In this document: positions 1 through 7,689 of the stretch, in pieces
Position numbering within the stretch: position 1 is the stretch's first letter
Layout: the number at the start of each line of letters is the position of its first letter
Origin: an uncultured Leucobacter sp.
GTDB taxonomy: Bacteria; Actinomycetota; Actinomycetes; Actinomycetales; Microbacteriaceae
Reading direction: 5' to 3'
Length of the DNA stretch: 7,689 bases
Assembly: GCA_945952575.1 (NCBI GenBank)
Contig: CAMFIY010000130.1
Coordinates: 1 to 7,689 of the forward strand
The notes under the pieces: model-generated
Told to the model about the DNA's origin: nothing
The model's input: only the letters and a program-made list of their open reading frames with translations
Database searches by the model: none
Translations under genes and position numbers: made by a program

Positions 1-2
1 GG

Positions 3-1004
3 CAGCGGATCACCCTCGGCAAGACCCAGCTCACCCATGCCGCCACGATCATCACGGTCGGTGGGCAGATCACGGGCGTGGAGCACGCGGGAGTGCGGAT
101 CGCGCTGATGGCGGCGCTCACCGAGTCGAGCCTGCGGATGCTCGCCAACACGGGCGCGTACCCCGAGTCCGGTGATTTCCCGAACGACGGGAACGGTTCG
201 GACCATGACTCGTTGGGATTGTTCCAGATGCGGCCCGCCGCGGGGTGGGGCACAGTTGCCGAGCTCATGGACTCGACGTATCAGGCGAAGGCGTTCTACG
301 GCGGGCCGACAGGCCCGAACTACCCGTCTCCGCGGGGCCTGCTCGACATTCCCAGCTGGCAGCAGATGGATCCCGGCGAAGCGGCACAGGCCGTCGAAGT
401 GTCCGCCTACCCGGACAGGTATCAGGAGTACCAGCCCGTCGCGGACGCGATCATCAACGCCCTCACCGCGTCACGCGGAAACGGGAGCAGCGGCGGGGGT
501 GTTGCGGGCGAGGTGCCCGAGACGAGCCGTGTCGTGGTGCCGGTTCCGGAGGGCAGCTACTGGATCAGTTCCCCCTACGGACCGCGCGTCGATCCGGTGA
601 CCGGGGAAGCTGGCGATTTCCACTGGGGCACCGATTTCGCCGCTGCGGACGGCACGCCGATTCTCTCGACGGCTGACGGGGTCGTGCGGCTGTCCGGGTA
701 CATCAGCGGGTGGGGCAACCTCATCGTCATCGAGCACACCGTCGGCGGCGAGAAGTTCGCGTCGCTCTACGCGCATATGTGGGATCACGGCATCCATGTC
801 ACCGAGGGTCAGCGCGCCGTCGCAGGCCAGCACATCGGCGACGTCGGCAGCAGCGGGAAAAGCACCGGCCCGCATCTGCATTTCGAGATCCTCCCCGGCG
901 GGTGGGGCAACCTCGCGATCGACTCCGGCGTGTGGCTCACCCGGCACGGCGCGGTCATCGTCGGCCTGGACCAAACGACGACTGGGGGCAGGTGCGTGCT
1001 ATGA
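3..1004 (+). CDS. Bifunctional cell-wall hydrolase (lytic-transglycosylase-like + M23 endopeptidase), 5' partial
   Basis: The reading frame is open to the left edge, so the true start lies outside the window; the in-frame GTG at 78 falls inside the first domain and is not a likely start. Domain 1 (about 3-470) resembles the actinobacterial lysozyme/SLT-like domain found in conjugation proteins: a TESS motif whose Glu (123-125) is the candidate catalytic residue, then DHDSLGLFQMRP and GWGT. A Gly/Ser-rich linker (about 475-510) leads to a LytM/M23 zinc metallopeptidase domain (about 540-940). Its ligand motifs are intact: HxxxD (His 621-623, Asp 633-635), YAH (His 774-776) and HLH (His 873-875 and 879-881). 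Such enzymes cut glycan strands and stem peptides outside the membrane so that the transfer channel can cross the wall (known role of VirB1/TcpG-like proteins; inferred here). Any signal or membrane anchor would be in the missing N-terminus. The stop overlaps the next start (ATGA), suggesting translational coupling. Confidence 0.9.
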   Translation, partial: QRITLGKTQLTHAATIITVGGQITGVEHAGVRIALMAALTESSLRMLANTGAYPESGDFPNDGNGSDHDSLGLFQMRPAAGWGTVAELMDSTYQAKAFYGGPTGPNYPSPRGLLDIPSWQQMDPGEAAQAVEVSAYPDRYQEYQPVADAIINALTASRGNGSSGGGVAGEVPETSRVVVPVPEGSYWISSPYGPRVDPVTGEAGDFHWGTDFAAADGTPILSTADGVVRLSGYISGWGNLIVIEHTVGGEKFASLYAHMWDHGIHVTEGQRAVAGQHIGDVGSSGKSTGPHLHFEILPGGWGNLAIDSGVWLTRHGAVIVGLDQTTTGGRCVL

Positions 1005-1276
1005 GAATCACGGACGTCACCCCGGACTTCGGCGCGGTCGGCGCTTCCGACGAACTCGGGCAGATCATCGGCGCATTGATGACGATCATGCTCGTGCTCT
1101 CCGTGATGATGATGCTCATCTCCGCCGCAGCCTGGGCGGTCTCCGCATCGGCCGGGAACTACCAGGGCGCCGCGCGGGGTCGCATGGGCGTGCTCGTGGC
1201 GGTGCTGACCGCACTGATCGCGGGCGGAGGGATCGCATGGGCAAACTTTCTCATCTCCACCGGCGAACAGCTGTAG
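1001..1276 (+). CDS. Small two-helix membrane protein, DUF6112-like (copy A)
   Basis: This is a 91-aa protein starting at the ATG that overlaps the hydrolase stop. A short polar N-terminus (1-18) is followed by a Met/Leu/Val-rich transmembrane helix (about 20-48), a short basic loop with ARGRMG (58-63), and a second helix (about 62-85). Length and topology match the small membrane proteins annotated as DUF6112 in actinobacterial conjugative elements. The two-helix layout also recalls VirB2/TrbC pilins, but that link is an inference. It aligns without gaps to the product at 4587-4901 over both helices, with a constant offset of 13 residues, so the two are paralogues. A longer ORF is open upstream in this frame from 710, but it runs inside the hydrolase and lacks coding character. 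The + strand operon stops after this gene and resumes at 4587. Confidence 0.8.
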   Translation: MRITDVTPDFGAVGASDELGQIIGALMTIMLVLSVMMMLISAAAWAVSASAGNYQGAARGRMGVLVAVLTALIAGGGIAWANFLISTGEQL

Positions 1277-1395
1277 CGACGGACTGCTTGCTCGACAACC
1301 TAACGCACTAGGTAGCCTGCCTTCATTCGGAAGAGAAGAGGTGGGAAAGTGCGGCCTGGGCCGGTGGGTGTCGCGGCCTGGGCTGTGGTGAAGCG
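1277..1395 (+). other. Junction region between the transfer operon and the metal cassette (no clear gene)
   Basis: This 119-nt stretch separates the + strand DUF6112 copy A from the convergent - strand ATPase. It contains a 16-nt inverted repeat, ACCTA-N6-TAGGT (1298-1313), a purine-rich ribosome-binding-like stretch (AAGAGAAGAGG, 1331-1341) followed by GTG at 1349, and an 11-nt direct repeat (1351-1383). No U-tract terminator is visible for either converging gene. The GTG at 1349 opens a frame that soon runs antisense through the ATPase gene. It may be the remnant 5' end of a transfer gene cut off by cargo insertion, or chance. Confidence 0.4.
1351..1383. repeat. 11-nt direct repeat pair
   Basis: GCGGCCTGGGC occurs at 1351-1361 and again at 1373-1383, a 22-nt period, just downstream of the ATPase stop codon. 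It may be a small tandem duplication or a trace of a recombination junction; nothing decides between these. Confidence 0.5.
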
Positions 1396-3278
<1,883 letters not shown>

Positions 3279-3282
<4 letters not shown>

Positions 3283-3662
3283 TCGGCGGCTCCAGTCGTG
3301 CTGATCGACCCGTCCGGGCCACGGTGATGCGGAGGGATGCCGTCCACAACATGCTCGGCCTGGAACACCGCGTGCGTCACCAGCTCGCGGGCGTGCTCGT
3401 CGATGAGGCTGTAGAACACGCGCGTACCCTCCTGGCGGGTGGCGACGATCTTTCCCCAGCGCAGCTTCGCCAGATGCTGCGACACCGTCGTGGGCGACTT
3501 CCCGACCCGCTCGGCTAGTTCCCCGACCGCCAGTTCGCCACCGCGCAGGGCGAGGATGATCCTGATGCGCGTCGCGTCCGAGAGCAGGGTGAACACCTCC
3601 GCCGCGAGTTCAACATACTGGCTCTCGACCCCGAAACTACAAGTCTTCATATCTTCACGCAT
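3279..3662 (-). CDS. KmtR-like ArsR/SmtB-family metal-sensing repressor
   Basis: This 127-aa winged-helix repressor is predicted to release DNA when it binds metal. The helix-turn-helix lies at about residues 44-68 (VGELAERVGKSPTTVSQHLAKLR) and the wing at about 73-85 (TRQEGTRVFYSL). The C-terminal sensor region holds DEH (88-90), AEH (102-104) and PPHHR (110-114). From memory, the Ni/Co ligands of M. tuberculosis KmtR are His88, Glu101, His102, His110 and His111; here the matching residues are His90, Glu103, His104, His112 and His113, a constant offset of two. This supports a Ni/Co sensor rather than an As, Cd or NmtR-type one. I chose ATG 3662 because it sits six nt after a TATTAT -10 element, as expected for a leaderless actinobacterial mRNA. 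ATG 3650 is an alternative; the longest frame (GTG 3713) would start upstream of the promoter. It overlaps the ATPase start by four nt and probably controls both genes. Confidence 0.9.
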
Positions 3663-3671
3663 ACGAAGATA
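3650..3671 (-). promoter_or_regulatory. Predicted ArsR/KmtR operator (7-8-7 inverted repeat)
   Basis: TATCTTC and GAAGATA are exact reverse complements separated by eight nt, a layout typical of ArsR/SmtB operators. The site overlaps the last bases of the -10 element and the proposed leaderless start codon at 3662, so a bound repressor would block RNA polymerase at the sensor-ATPase operon. That its ligand is the adjacent regulator is an inference from position and symmetry. Confidence 0.7.
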
Positions 3672-3697
3672 ATAGAACTCGGCCTCTCCATGTGCAA
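3669..3697 (-). promoter_or_regulatory. Promoter of the arsR-ATPase operon
   Basis: On the - strand, TTGCAC (3697-3692) is followed after exactly 17 nt by TATTAT (3674-3669). The -10 is a good sigma-70/SigA match; the -35 matches only in its TTG core. Six nt later comes ATG 3662, which fits a transcript that begins at or next to the start codon. Confidence 0.65.
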
Positions 3698-3798
3698 GGA
3701 CGCAGACGCACACCGCGAAAAGTGCTCAGTACCCTGTAGCTCGGCATATCGCGGTGGAGCTATCCACAGGCCAGATGCCGTAGATCGACGCTTCTATG

Positions 3799-3816
3799 CG
3801 GCAGGACGGCCTGCCG
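3799..3816. repeat. 7-bp hairpin in the intergenic region
   Basis: CGGCAGG (3799-3805) pairs with CCTGCCG (3810-3816) around an ACGG loop. It lies between the metal operon promoter and the DUF3846 gene, 3' of the latter, and may be the second of two tandem stem-loops ending its transcript. There is no U-tract after it on either strand. Confidence 0.4.
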
Positions 3817-3826
3817 AGATTCGCGG

Positions 3827-3862
3827 CGCGAGGGGATCGAGGTCAGTTCGACTCCCCTCGCG
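3827..3862 (-). terminator. Long hairpin at the 3' end of the DUF3846 gene (possible terminator)
   Basis: CGCGAGGGGA (3827-3836) and TCCCCTCGCG (3853-3862) form a perfect 10-bp GC-rich stem; CGA/TCG can extend pairing inside the loop. It starts seven nt past the DUF3846 stop codon on the - strand, the usual place for a terminator. No U-tract follows, which weakens the case, although GC-rich actinobacteria often have such U-less hairpins. The wider intergenic stretch 3714-3868 shows no gene. Confidence 0.45.
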
Positions 3863-3868
3863 TCTCGC

Positions 3869-4294
3869 TTAGGCGCTCTGTCTGAGAAGTCGCACGACAT
3901 TCGGGAACGGGGCCAGGCTCTCGCACAGCTCATTCAGCACTTCCGTGCTGGGCTGTTGCCGCATCGTATCGAGCACCCGTTGCCGCTGTGCTCGGGTGAG
4001 TCCGAGCGTGTCTCCGGTCTCATCGTCTCCGCCGAGCACGACCCCGTTGCCGAAAAGCACTGCGGGGGTGCCGAGTGCATGAGCGAGAACGGTGAGCGCA
4101 AGGTTCAGGACGGGTCGTTCAACGAGGAGTCCCTCGTCGTCGACGTAAACGTCGATGCCGTCCTCGAGATGCACGACGTCGAAGAGATTGCAGCCGATCA
4201 GCTCGGTGAGCTGTGTGGACACATCATGCGTGTCGAGACTGACGGGGCGGGTGCTGCCTGCGCTGATGAGCAGGCCGTGAAGCAGAGCGGACAT
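3869..4294 (-). CDS. DUF3846-like protein of unknown function
   Basis: This is a 141-aa soluble acidic protein. The ATG at 4294 is preceded at six nt by a strong AAAGGAG (4301-4307), so I prefer it to the longer upstream frame, whose extra N-terminus is Pro/Ala/Ser-rich and reads through the leader. The middle holds the recognisable block DVYVDDEGLL (48-57), an Asn-Leu-Ala stretch (64-66), and LFGNGVVLGGDDETGDTLGL (80-99), which fit DUF3846 proteins common on actinobacterial plasmids, phages and conjugative elements. The C-terminus (100-141) is predicted helical. No signal peptide or membrane segment is seen. It lies antisense to the transfer operon, in the same direction as the metal genes but separated from them by about 155 nt and a hairpin, so it is probably a separate transcription unit. 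The molecular function is not known to me. Confidence 0.78.
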   Translation of the reverse strand: MSALLHGLLISAGSTRPVSLDTHDVSTQLTELIGCNLFDVVHLEDGIDVYVDDEGLLVERPVLNLALTVLAHALGTPAVLFGNGVVLGGDDETGDTLGLTRAQRQRVLDTMRQQPSTEVLNELCESLAPFPNVVRLLRQSA

Positions 4295-4418
4295 GGGGTG
4301 CTCCTTTCGGATGGGTGGGGTGCCGGTCGGCGCGTAGGTCGGCAGCGGAGCGGACGACGCGGAGCCTGACGCGGAGGGCCTGTAATGGGGGGTCCCGCGT
4401 GCGGGGGGCACCGTTCAT

Positions 4419-4434
4419 GCCCGCAGTGGCGGGC
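4419..4434. repeat. 6-bp hairpin with tetraloop
   Basis: GCCCGC (4419-4424) pairs with GCGGGC (4429-4434) around AGTG. A near-palindrome, CCCGCGTGCGGG (4394-4405), sits just upstream. Confidence 0.45.
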
Positions 4435-4472
4435 GCAGCGGCGGGAGCGAGCTACCGTGCCGCAGCCCGGTC

Positions 4473-4496
4473 GTCACCCCGCCCGGAAGGGGTGAC
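4473..4496. repeat. 8-bp inverted repeat (stem-loop or operator)
   Basis: GTCACCCC (4473-4480) and GGGGTGAC (4489-4496) are exact reverse complements around an eight-nt spacer. The symmetry would suit either an RNA hairpin or a dimeric regulator site; about 90 nt separate it from the start of DUF6112 copy B. Confidence 0.55.
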
Positions 4497-4532
4497 CCCG
4501 GTGGCGTCTCCCGCTTGCCTGTCGACGCGGGT

Positions 4533-4564
4533 GGGCCTTTCAGTTAGGCCCGCGCCTGTGCGGG
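4533..4564 (+). promoter_or_regulatory. Two overlapping, mutually exclusive stem-loops before DUF6112 copy B
   Basis: GGGCCT (4533-4538) pairs with AGGCCC (4546-4551) around a seven-nt loop. CCCGC (4549-4553) can instead pair with GCGGG (4560-4564). The two share bases 4549-4551, so only one can form at a time. They end ten nt before the ribosome-binding site, a position suited to control of elongation or translation start. That function is an inference. Confidence 0.4.
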
Positions 4565-4586
4565 CATCCACGCTGAGGAGGCTCCC

Positions 4587-4901
4587 TTGAACATCGATCT
4601 GCTGCTGACTGTCGTATCGGTTCTTCCCGCCGAGATCGATATCTCCCCGAACGACAGCGGGCTGCCCGGCCTGCCGCAGCTCAAGACCATCGTCGGCGCG
4701 GTGATGACCTTCGGGCTCGCCCTGTCGGTGCTGGCCTTGCTGATCGCCGCCGTGGTGTGGGGTTTCGGTGCGAACAGCGCGAACCCGCATCTGGCATCCA
4801 GGGGAAAGCTCGGGGTGCTCATCGCGATCGGTGCGGCGCTGATCTGCGGCGCTTCGGTAGCCCTCGTGAATTTCGCGTGGGGCGTCGGCCAGTCGGTGTG
4901 A
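4587..4901 (+). CDS. Small two-helix membrane protein, DUF6112-like (copy B)
   Basis: This 104-aa protein starts at TTG, supported by GAGGAG six nt upstream. It has a longer N-terminus than copy A (residues 1-30, with a short hydrophobic patch and a Pro/Asp/Ser-rich segment), then a transmembrane helix (about 33-60), a short loop with ASRGKLG (70-76), and a second helix (about 75-98). From residue 31 to 96 it aligns without gaps to copy A at residues 18-83; by my count about 30 of 66 positions are identical, including the MT, LSV, W, N, RG and NF positions. It sits directly before a TrbL/VirB6-like gene, where many type IV systems carry their VirB2 pilin, which makes a pilin-like or channel-subunit role attractive but unproven. 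Confidence 0.82.
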   Translation: MNIDLLLTVVSVLPAEIDISPNDSGLPGLPQLKTIVGAVMTFGLALSVLALLIAAVVWGFGANSANPHLASRGKLGVLIAIGAALICGASVALVNFAWGVGQSV

Positions 4902-4932
4902 CCCTGGCCGGTCTGAGTAAGGGAGCCTGACA

Positions 4933-6303
4933 GTGAGCATCTGCGATATGCCCGTGATCGCACCCGTCTGCGAGTTCGTCGGCGAGGCGCCGGCACGGGT
5001 GGTGCTGCTGCCGTTCGAGATCATCGGGCAGGCGGCGGCCGATACCGCCGCCTGGCTGTTCGAGATGGTGTGGACGGCGATCGACTCGACCACCCTCGTC
5101 GACGTGACCACTGACGGGTTCGTGTCGGTGTACAACATCATGTTCGGCATCGGCATCCTCGTCGCCTTGGTGTTCTTCTTCCTCCAGCTCGCCACCGGCG
5201 CGATCCGCCGAGATCCCGGCGGGCTGAAGTACGCGCTCCTGGGCCTGGCGCGGGCGATCCTGGGCGGCTTTCTCGTGATCACCCTGACGGCGACGCTCCT
5301 GGAGGTGGTGGATCAGCTCACGATCGGCGTCGTGCAGGCCACAGGGCAGACGATGGAGACTCTGGGCGAGAAGATCGGTCTGCTCGTCTTCGGAACGCTC
5401 CCCTTCACGCTCGGCGCGCCGGGGGTGACGATCCTGGTGTCGATCGTCCTCGGCTTCGCCTCGATCGCCGCGATCCTGATCCTCTGGTTCAGCCTGCTCA
5501 TCAGGAAGGCCCTGCTGGTGGTCGCGGTCGTCGTCGCACCCCTCGCCTTGTCGGGTTCCGTGTGGGAGCACACGAAGGGCTGGATGGGCAAATGGGTGTC
5601 GTTCGTCGTCGCACTCGCGGTGTCGAAGCTGATCGTAGTGGTGATCTTCCTGGTCGCCACGGCCCAGCTCACGGCTCCCGTAACACTTGACATCTCGGCG
5701 ATCGCAGACCCTGTTTCCGGGGTCGTGCTGATGCTGATCGCTGGTTTCGCGCCGTACATGGTGTACAAGGTCGTGAGCTTCATGGGGTACGACATGTACC
5801 AGGCGATGAGCACCGAACAGGAGGCGAAGCAGGCCGCGAACCGGCCGTTGCCGATCCCGACCCGGCCGCGCAGTGCGGACTCGGCGAAGGGTGTGCTCGA
5901 CAAAGGCGGGAAGGCCGCCCCCGCCTCGGAGTCGTCGGCTCCAGCATCGAAGAGCACGGGCTCGGCGAGCGCGACGGGAGCAAGCGGGAAGGCCGCCACG
6001 AGCGGAGCCGGAGCCTCCAGTGGCGCGGGCGCGACCGGCGGATCAGCAGGTGCCAGCGCAGGTACCGGGGCCGGAGTGGGCGCTGGGGCTGCGGCGGCGG
6101 GGCCTGCGGCCGCAGCCATCATCGGGGCGAAGGTCGCCGGAGAGGTCATCAAAGCGGGTCCTGCGGCAGGGAACGCAATCGGCGCCCACGCCGAGGGTCA
6201 CGTCGGCGCTTCGCAGGAGCCGAGTCAGCCGCCGCCTCGCACGCCGGCGCCGACGGTGACGCCTGATGCGACGCCGAAGCCATCGCAGGGCAAATCGTCA
6301 TGA
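4933..6303 (+). CDS. TrbL/VirB6-like polytopic conjugation channel protein
   Basis: This 456-aa protein starts at GTG 4933, with GGGAG (4921-4925) seven nt upstream. The first two thirds are membrane-embedded: hydrophobic segments at about 66-88, 99-124, 164-188, 191-207, 222-243 and 262-280, matching the TrbL/VirB6 fold that forms the inner-membrane pore of type IV secretion systems. The helices end in GFAPYMVYKVVSFMGYDMYQ (271-290), a conserved-looking block. The remainder (about 300-456) is a low-complexity Ala/Gly/Ser tail ending in a Pro/Thr-rich stretch, presumably disordered. The side of the membrane it faces is unclear. Gene order (small two-helix protein, this gene, SCO6880) supports the assignment. 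The stop codon overlaps the next start (ATGA), so expression is probably coupled. Confidence 0.85.
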   Translation: MSICDMPVIAPVCEFVGEAPARVVLLPFEIIGQAAADTAAWLFEMVWTAIDSTTLVDVTTDGFVSVYNIMFGIGILVALVFFFLQLATGAIRRDPGGLKYALLGLARAILGGFLVITLTATLLEVVDQLTIGVVQATGQTMETLGEKIGLLVFGTLPFTLGAPGVTILVSIVLGFASIAAILILWFSLLIRKALLVVAVVVAPLALSGSVWEHTKGWMGKWVSFVVALAVSKLIVVVIFLVATAQLTAPVTLDISAIADPVSGVVLMLIAGFAPYMVYKVVSFMGYDMYQAMSTEQEAKQAANRPLPIPTRPRSADSAKGVLDKGGKAAPASESSAPASKSTGSASATGASGKAATSGAGASSGAGATGGSAGASAGTGAGVGAGAAAAGPAAAAIIGAKVAGEVIKAGPAAGNAIGAHAEGHVGASQEPSQPPPRTPAPTVTPDATPKPSQGKSS

Positions 6304-7689
6304 CAGAGGCGAAGGCCGGGTTCGAGCTGAGCCCGGTGAGGTTCTCGCGCCTCTCGCGGAGGGGCGTGCTGCTGTCGCTGTCGGTCGCGCAGTTGGTGTC
6401 TGCCGGGATCGCGGTGGTGACGTTCATCGGGACCCTCTACTTCGCAGGCGGAGACGCGCTCGCCTGGTCGTCCCCGGTCTGGGCCGGTGGGGTCGCATTC
6501 ACCTGGGCGCGGGTCGCGGGTCGTCCGCTCGTGGAATGGGTGCCGCTCATCGCCGTGTGGACGGTGCGGGTATGGAGAGGACAGACCGTGTTCAAAGCGA
6601 AAGTCACAAGGCCCCGTCCTGCGGGCACGCTCGCTCTGCCAGGGGATGCCGCGGCGCTTCGCCAGGTCGAGGATCCCGAGACGGGTGCGGTGATGGTGCA
6701 CGACCCGCACCAGGCGACGCTCACCGCGGTGTGCGAGGTGTCGCATCCGTCGTTCATTCTCCTCGATCCGTCCGAGCAGGAGCGTCGCGTCGCCGGGTGG
6801 GGGCGGACGCTGTCCACGATCTGCCGTTCGGGGAGGATCAGCCGCGTCCAGGTGCTCGAGCAGACTCTGCCCGACTCGGGCACGGGGCTCATGGAGTGGT
6901 GGCGCGAGCACGGCCATCAGGACGGATCCTGGGTGGCCCGCACCTACGAAGACCTCATCGGACGCGCAGGGCCGGCCGGAGAACGGCACCTCACCACGAT
7001 CTCCCTCTCGCTCGATATGCGGCTCGCGGCCCGTGCGATCAGACGCTCGGGCGGCGGCATCAAGGGTGCAGCCGCCGTGCTACGGCAGGAGATGACGACG
7101 CTGCAGAACGCGCTGCGCGCGGCGGACCTGCGCCCGTCGCCGTGGATCGACGCGGGCGGGCTCGCGGTGATGCTGCGTTCGGCCTACGACCCGGCGGTCG
7201 CGGCAACTCTTGAGCGCACCCGGAACATCGGGCGGGATCTGGCGACCGCCGGGCCGGTCGCGGTGGAGGAGAAGTGGGGAAGTCTGCGCACCGACTCCTC
7301 CCATCATGCGGTGCTGTGGGTGTCGGAATGGCCCAGGTCGCAGGTCTACCCCGGGTTTCTCGCGCCGGTGCTCATGACGAGCGGGGTCAGGCGGGCGTTC
7401 ACGATTCTCTATCAGCCGGTGCGGACCGACCAGGCGGCGCGGGAGATCCGTCGGCAGAAGGTGGAGCACATCTCCGACGCCGCCCAGCGTGCGCGGATGG
7501 GGCAGATCGACGACGCTTCGCAGTCCGCGGAGCTCCAAGACGTGCTCCAGCAGGAATCCGATCTCGTCGCCGGCCACGGCATCCTCCGCTACACCGGCCT
7601 CATCTCGATCTCCGCTCCGAGCGCCGATGAACTCGAGGCCGCAGTCGCAGGCCTCGAGCAGGCCGCGATCCAGGCAGGACTCGAGACAC
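6300..7689 (+). CDS. SCO6880-family conjugation protein, 3' partial
   Basis: The ATG at 6300 overlaps the preceding stop; the frame stays open for 463 codons to the right edge. A short cytoplasmic N-terminus contains SPVRFSRLSRRGVLL (11-25). Two closely spaced hydrophobic segments follow (about 21-42 and 50-85, interrupted by charged residues), then VWRGQTVFK and a long soluble region with DPHQATLTAVCEVSHPSFIL, SRVQVLEQTLPDSG and WVARTYEDLI. This layout fits SCO6880 proteins, membrane-anchored components of actinobacterial conjugation loci usually encoded between the TrbL-like gene and a VirB4-type ATPase. The role is probably structural, possibly PrgI/VirB3-like at the N-terminus (inference). 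No Walker motif is seen in the visible part. The missing C-terminus prevents a full-length check, but little is likely absent if the family is near 480-500 aa as I recall. Confidence 0.85.
   Translation, partial: MTEAKAGFELSPVRFSRLSRRGVLLSLSVAQLVSAGIAVVTFIGTLYFAGGDALAWSSPVWAGGVAFTWARVAGRPLVEWVPLIAVWTVRVWRGQTVFKAKVTRPRPAGTLALPGDAAALRQVEDPETGAVMVHDPHQATLTAVCEVSHPSFILLDPSEQERRVAGWGRTLSTICRSGRISRVQVLEQTLPDSGTGLMEWWREHGHQDGSWVARTYEDLIGRAGPAGERHLTTISLSLDMRLAARAIRRSGGGIKGAAAVLRQEMTTLQNALRAADLRPSPWIDAGGLAVMLRSAYDPAVAATLERTRNIGRDLATAGPVAVEEKWGSLRTDSSHHAVLWVSEWPRSQVYPGFLAPVLMTSGVRRAFTILYQPVRTDQAAREIRRQKVEHISDAAQRARMGQIDDASQSAELQDVLQQESDLVAGHGILRYTGLISISAPSADELEAAVAGLEQAAIQAGLET

Larger units (their letters stand above)
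4295..4586 (+). promoter_or_regulatory. Gene-free structured leader upstream of DUF6112 copy B
   Basis: These 292 nt lie between two divergent genes (DUF3846 on -, DUF6112 copy B on +) and must hold the control region for both. I see three or more stem-loops, listed separately, an 8-nt direct repeat (ACGCGGAG at 4357-4364 and 4369-4376), and a TGTAAT at 4381-4386 that resembles a -10 but has no matching -35. The final element is GAGGAG (4575-4580), six nt before the TTG start at 4587. I could not identify a riboswitch family or a convincing promoter. Confidence 0.5.

Noticed and set aside
3827..3865. tRNA 3' end or attachment site
   Set aside because: The TTCGACT CCCCT run resembles a T-arm, but its pairing partner AGGGG lies 11 nt too far upstream, and no D-arm, anticodon arm or CCA-type acceptor is present.
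4140..4155. TCGACGT-AA-ACGTCGA near-palindrome as a regulator site
   Set aside because: It lies inside the DUF3846 coding region over the Asp/Val-rich peptide and is explained by repeated GTC/GAC codons.
4452..6152. Long - strand open frames opposite DUF6112 B and the TrbL-like gene
   Set aside because: They are mirror frames of strong + strand genes in high-GC DNA. Their products are rich in Arg, Pro, Asp and Gln or Ser/Thr with no recognisable domain.
6266..7213. A 315-codon + strand frame overlapping the SCO6880 gene
   Set aside because: Its product is an Arg/Gly/Ala-rich out-of-frame translation. The frame starting at ATG 6300 gives the recognisable membrane protein with an ATGA overlap.

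Overview
The window is high-GC DNA with actinobacterial features. It reads as the inside of the conjugation (type IV secretion-like) module of an integrative conjugative element or conjugative plasmid. The families present (SLT/M23 wall hydrolase, DUF6112, a TrbL/VirB6-like protein and SCO6880) are typical of mobile elements in Actinobacteria, especially Micrococcales such as Microbacteriaceae. That taxonomic placement is an inference from gene content and GC, not from a marker gene.

Layout. From the left edge to 1276, the + strand carries the end of a two-domain peptidoglycan hydrolase (lytic-transglycosylase-like plus M23 endopeptidase). It overlaps by ATGA with a 91-aa two-helix membrane protein (DUF6112-like, copy A). 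The + strand transfer operon is then interrupted from 1277 to 4586. Within this gap all three genes lie on the - strand: a P1B-type metal-transporting ATPase (1396-3282), its upstream translationally coupled KmtR-like ArsR/SmtB metal sensor (3279-3662), and a DUF3846 protein (3869-4294). A structured, gene-free leader of about 290 nt follows. The transfer operon then resumes with a second DUF6112-like protein (copy B, 4587-4901), a TrbL/VirB6-like polytopic channel protein (4933-6303), and the first 463 codons of an SCO6880-family protein (6300 to the right edge, overlapping by ATGA).

How the parts fit. The + strand genes probably open the donor wall (hydrolase) and build the membrane channel (DUF6112 pair, TrbL-like, SCO6880), with a VirB4-type ATPase expected just outside the window. 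The - strand arsR-ATPase pair looks like a self-contained metal-efflux cargo. It has a recognisable promoter, a 7-8-7 inverted-repeat operator covering the promoter and start codon, a probable leaderless start, and a GTGA overlap between the two genes. The sensor keeps all five residues I recall as the Ni/Co ligands of Mycobacterium tuberculosis KmtR at a constant numbering offset. The ATPase lacks the usual CPC/SPC/TPC motif in its metal-binding helix.

The most interesting points are the two gap-free-alignable DUF6112 paralogues flanking the cargo, the non-canonical metal site of the ATPase, and the hairpin-rich leader before copy B. I found no transposase, integrase, RNA gene or CRISPR array.
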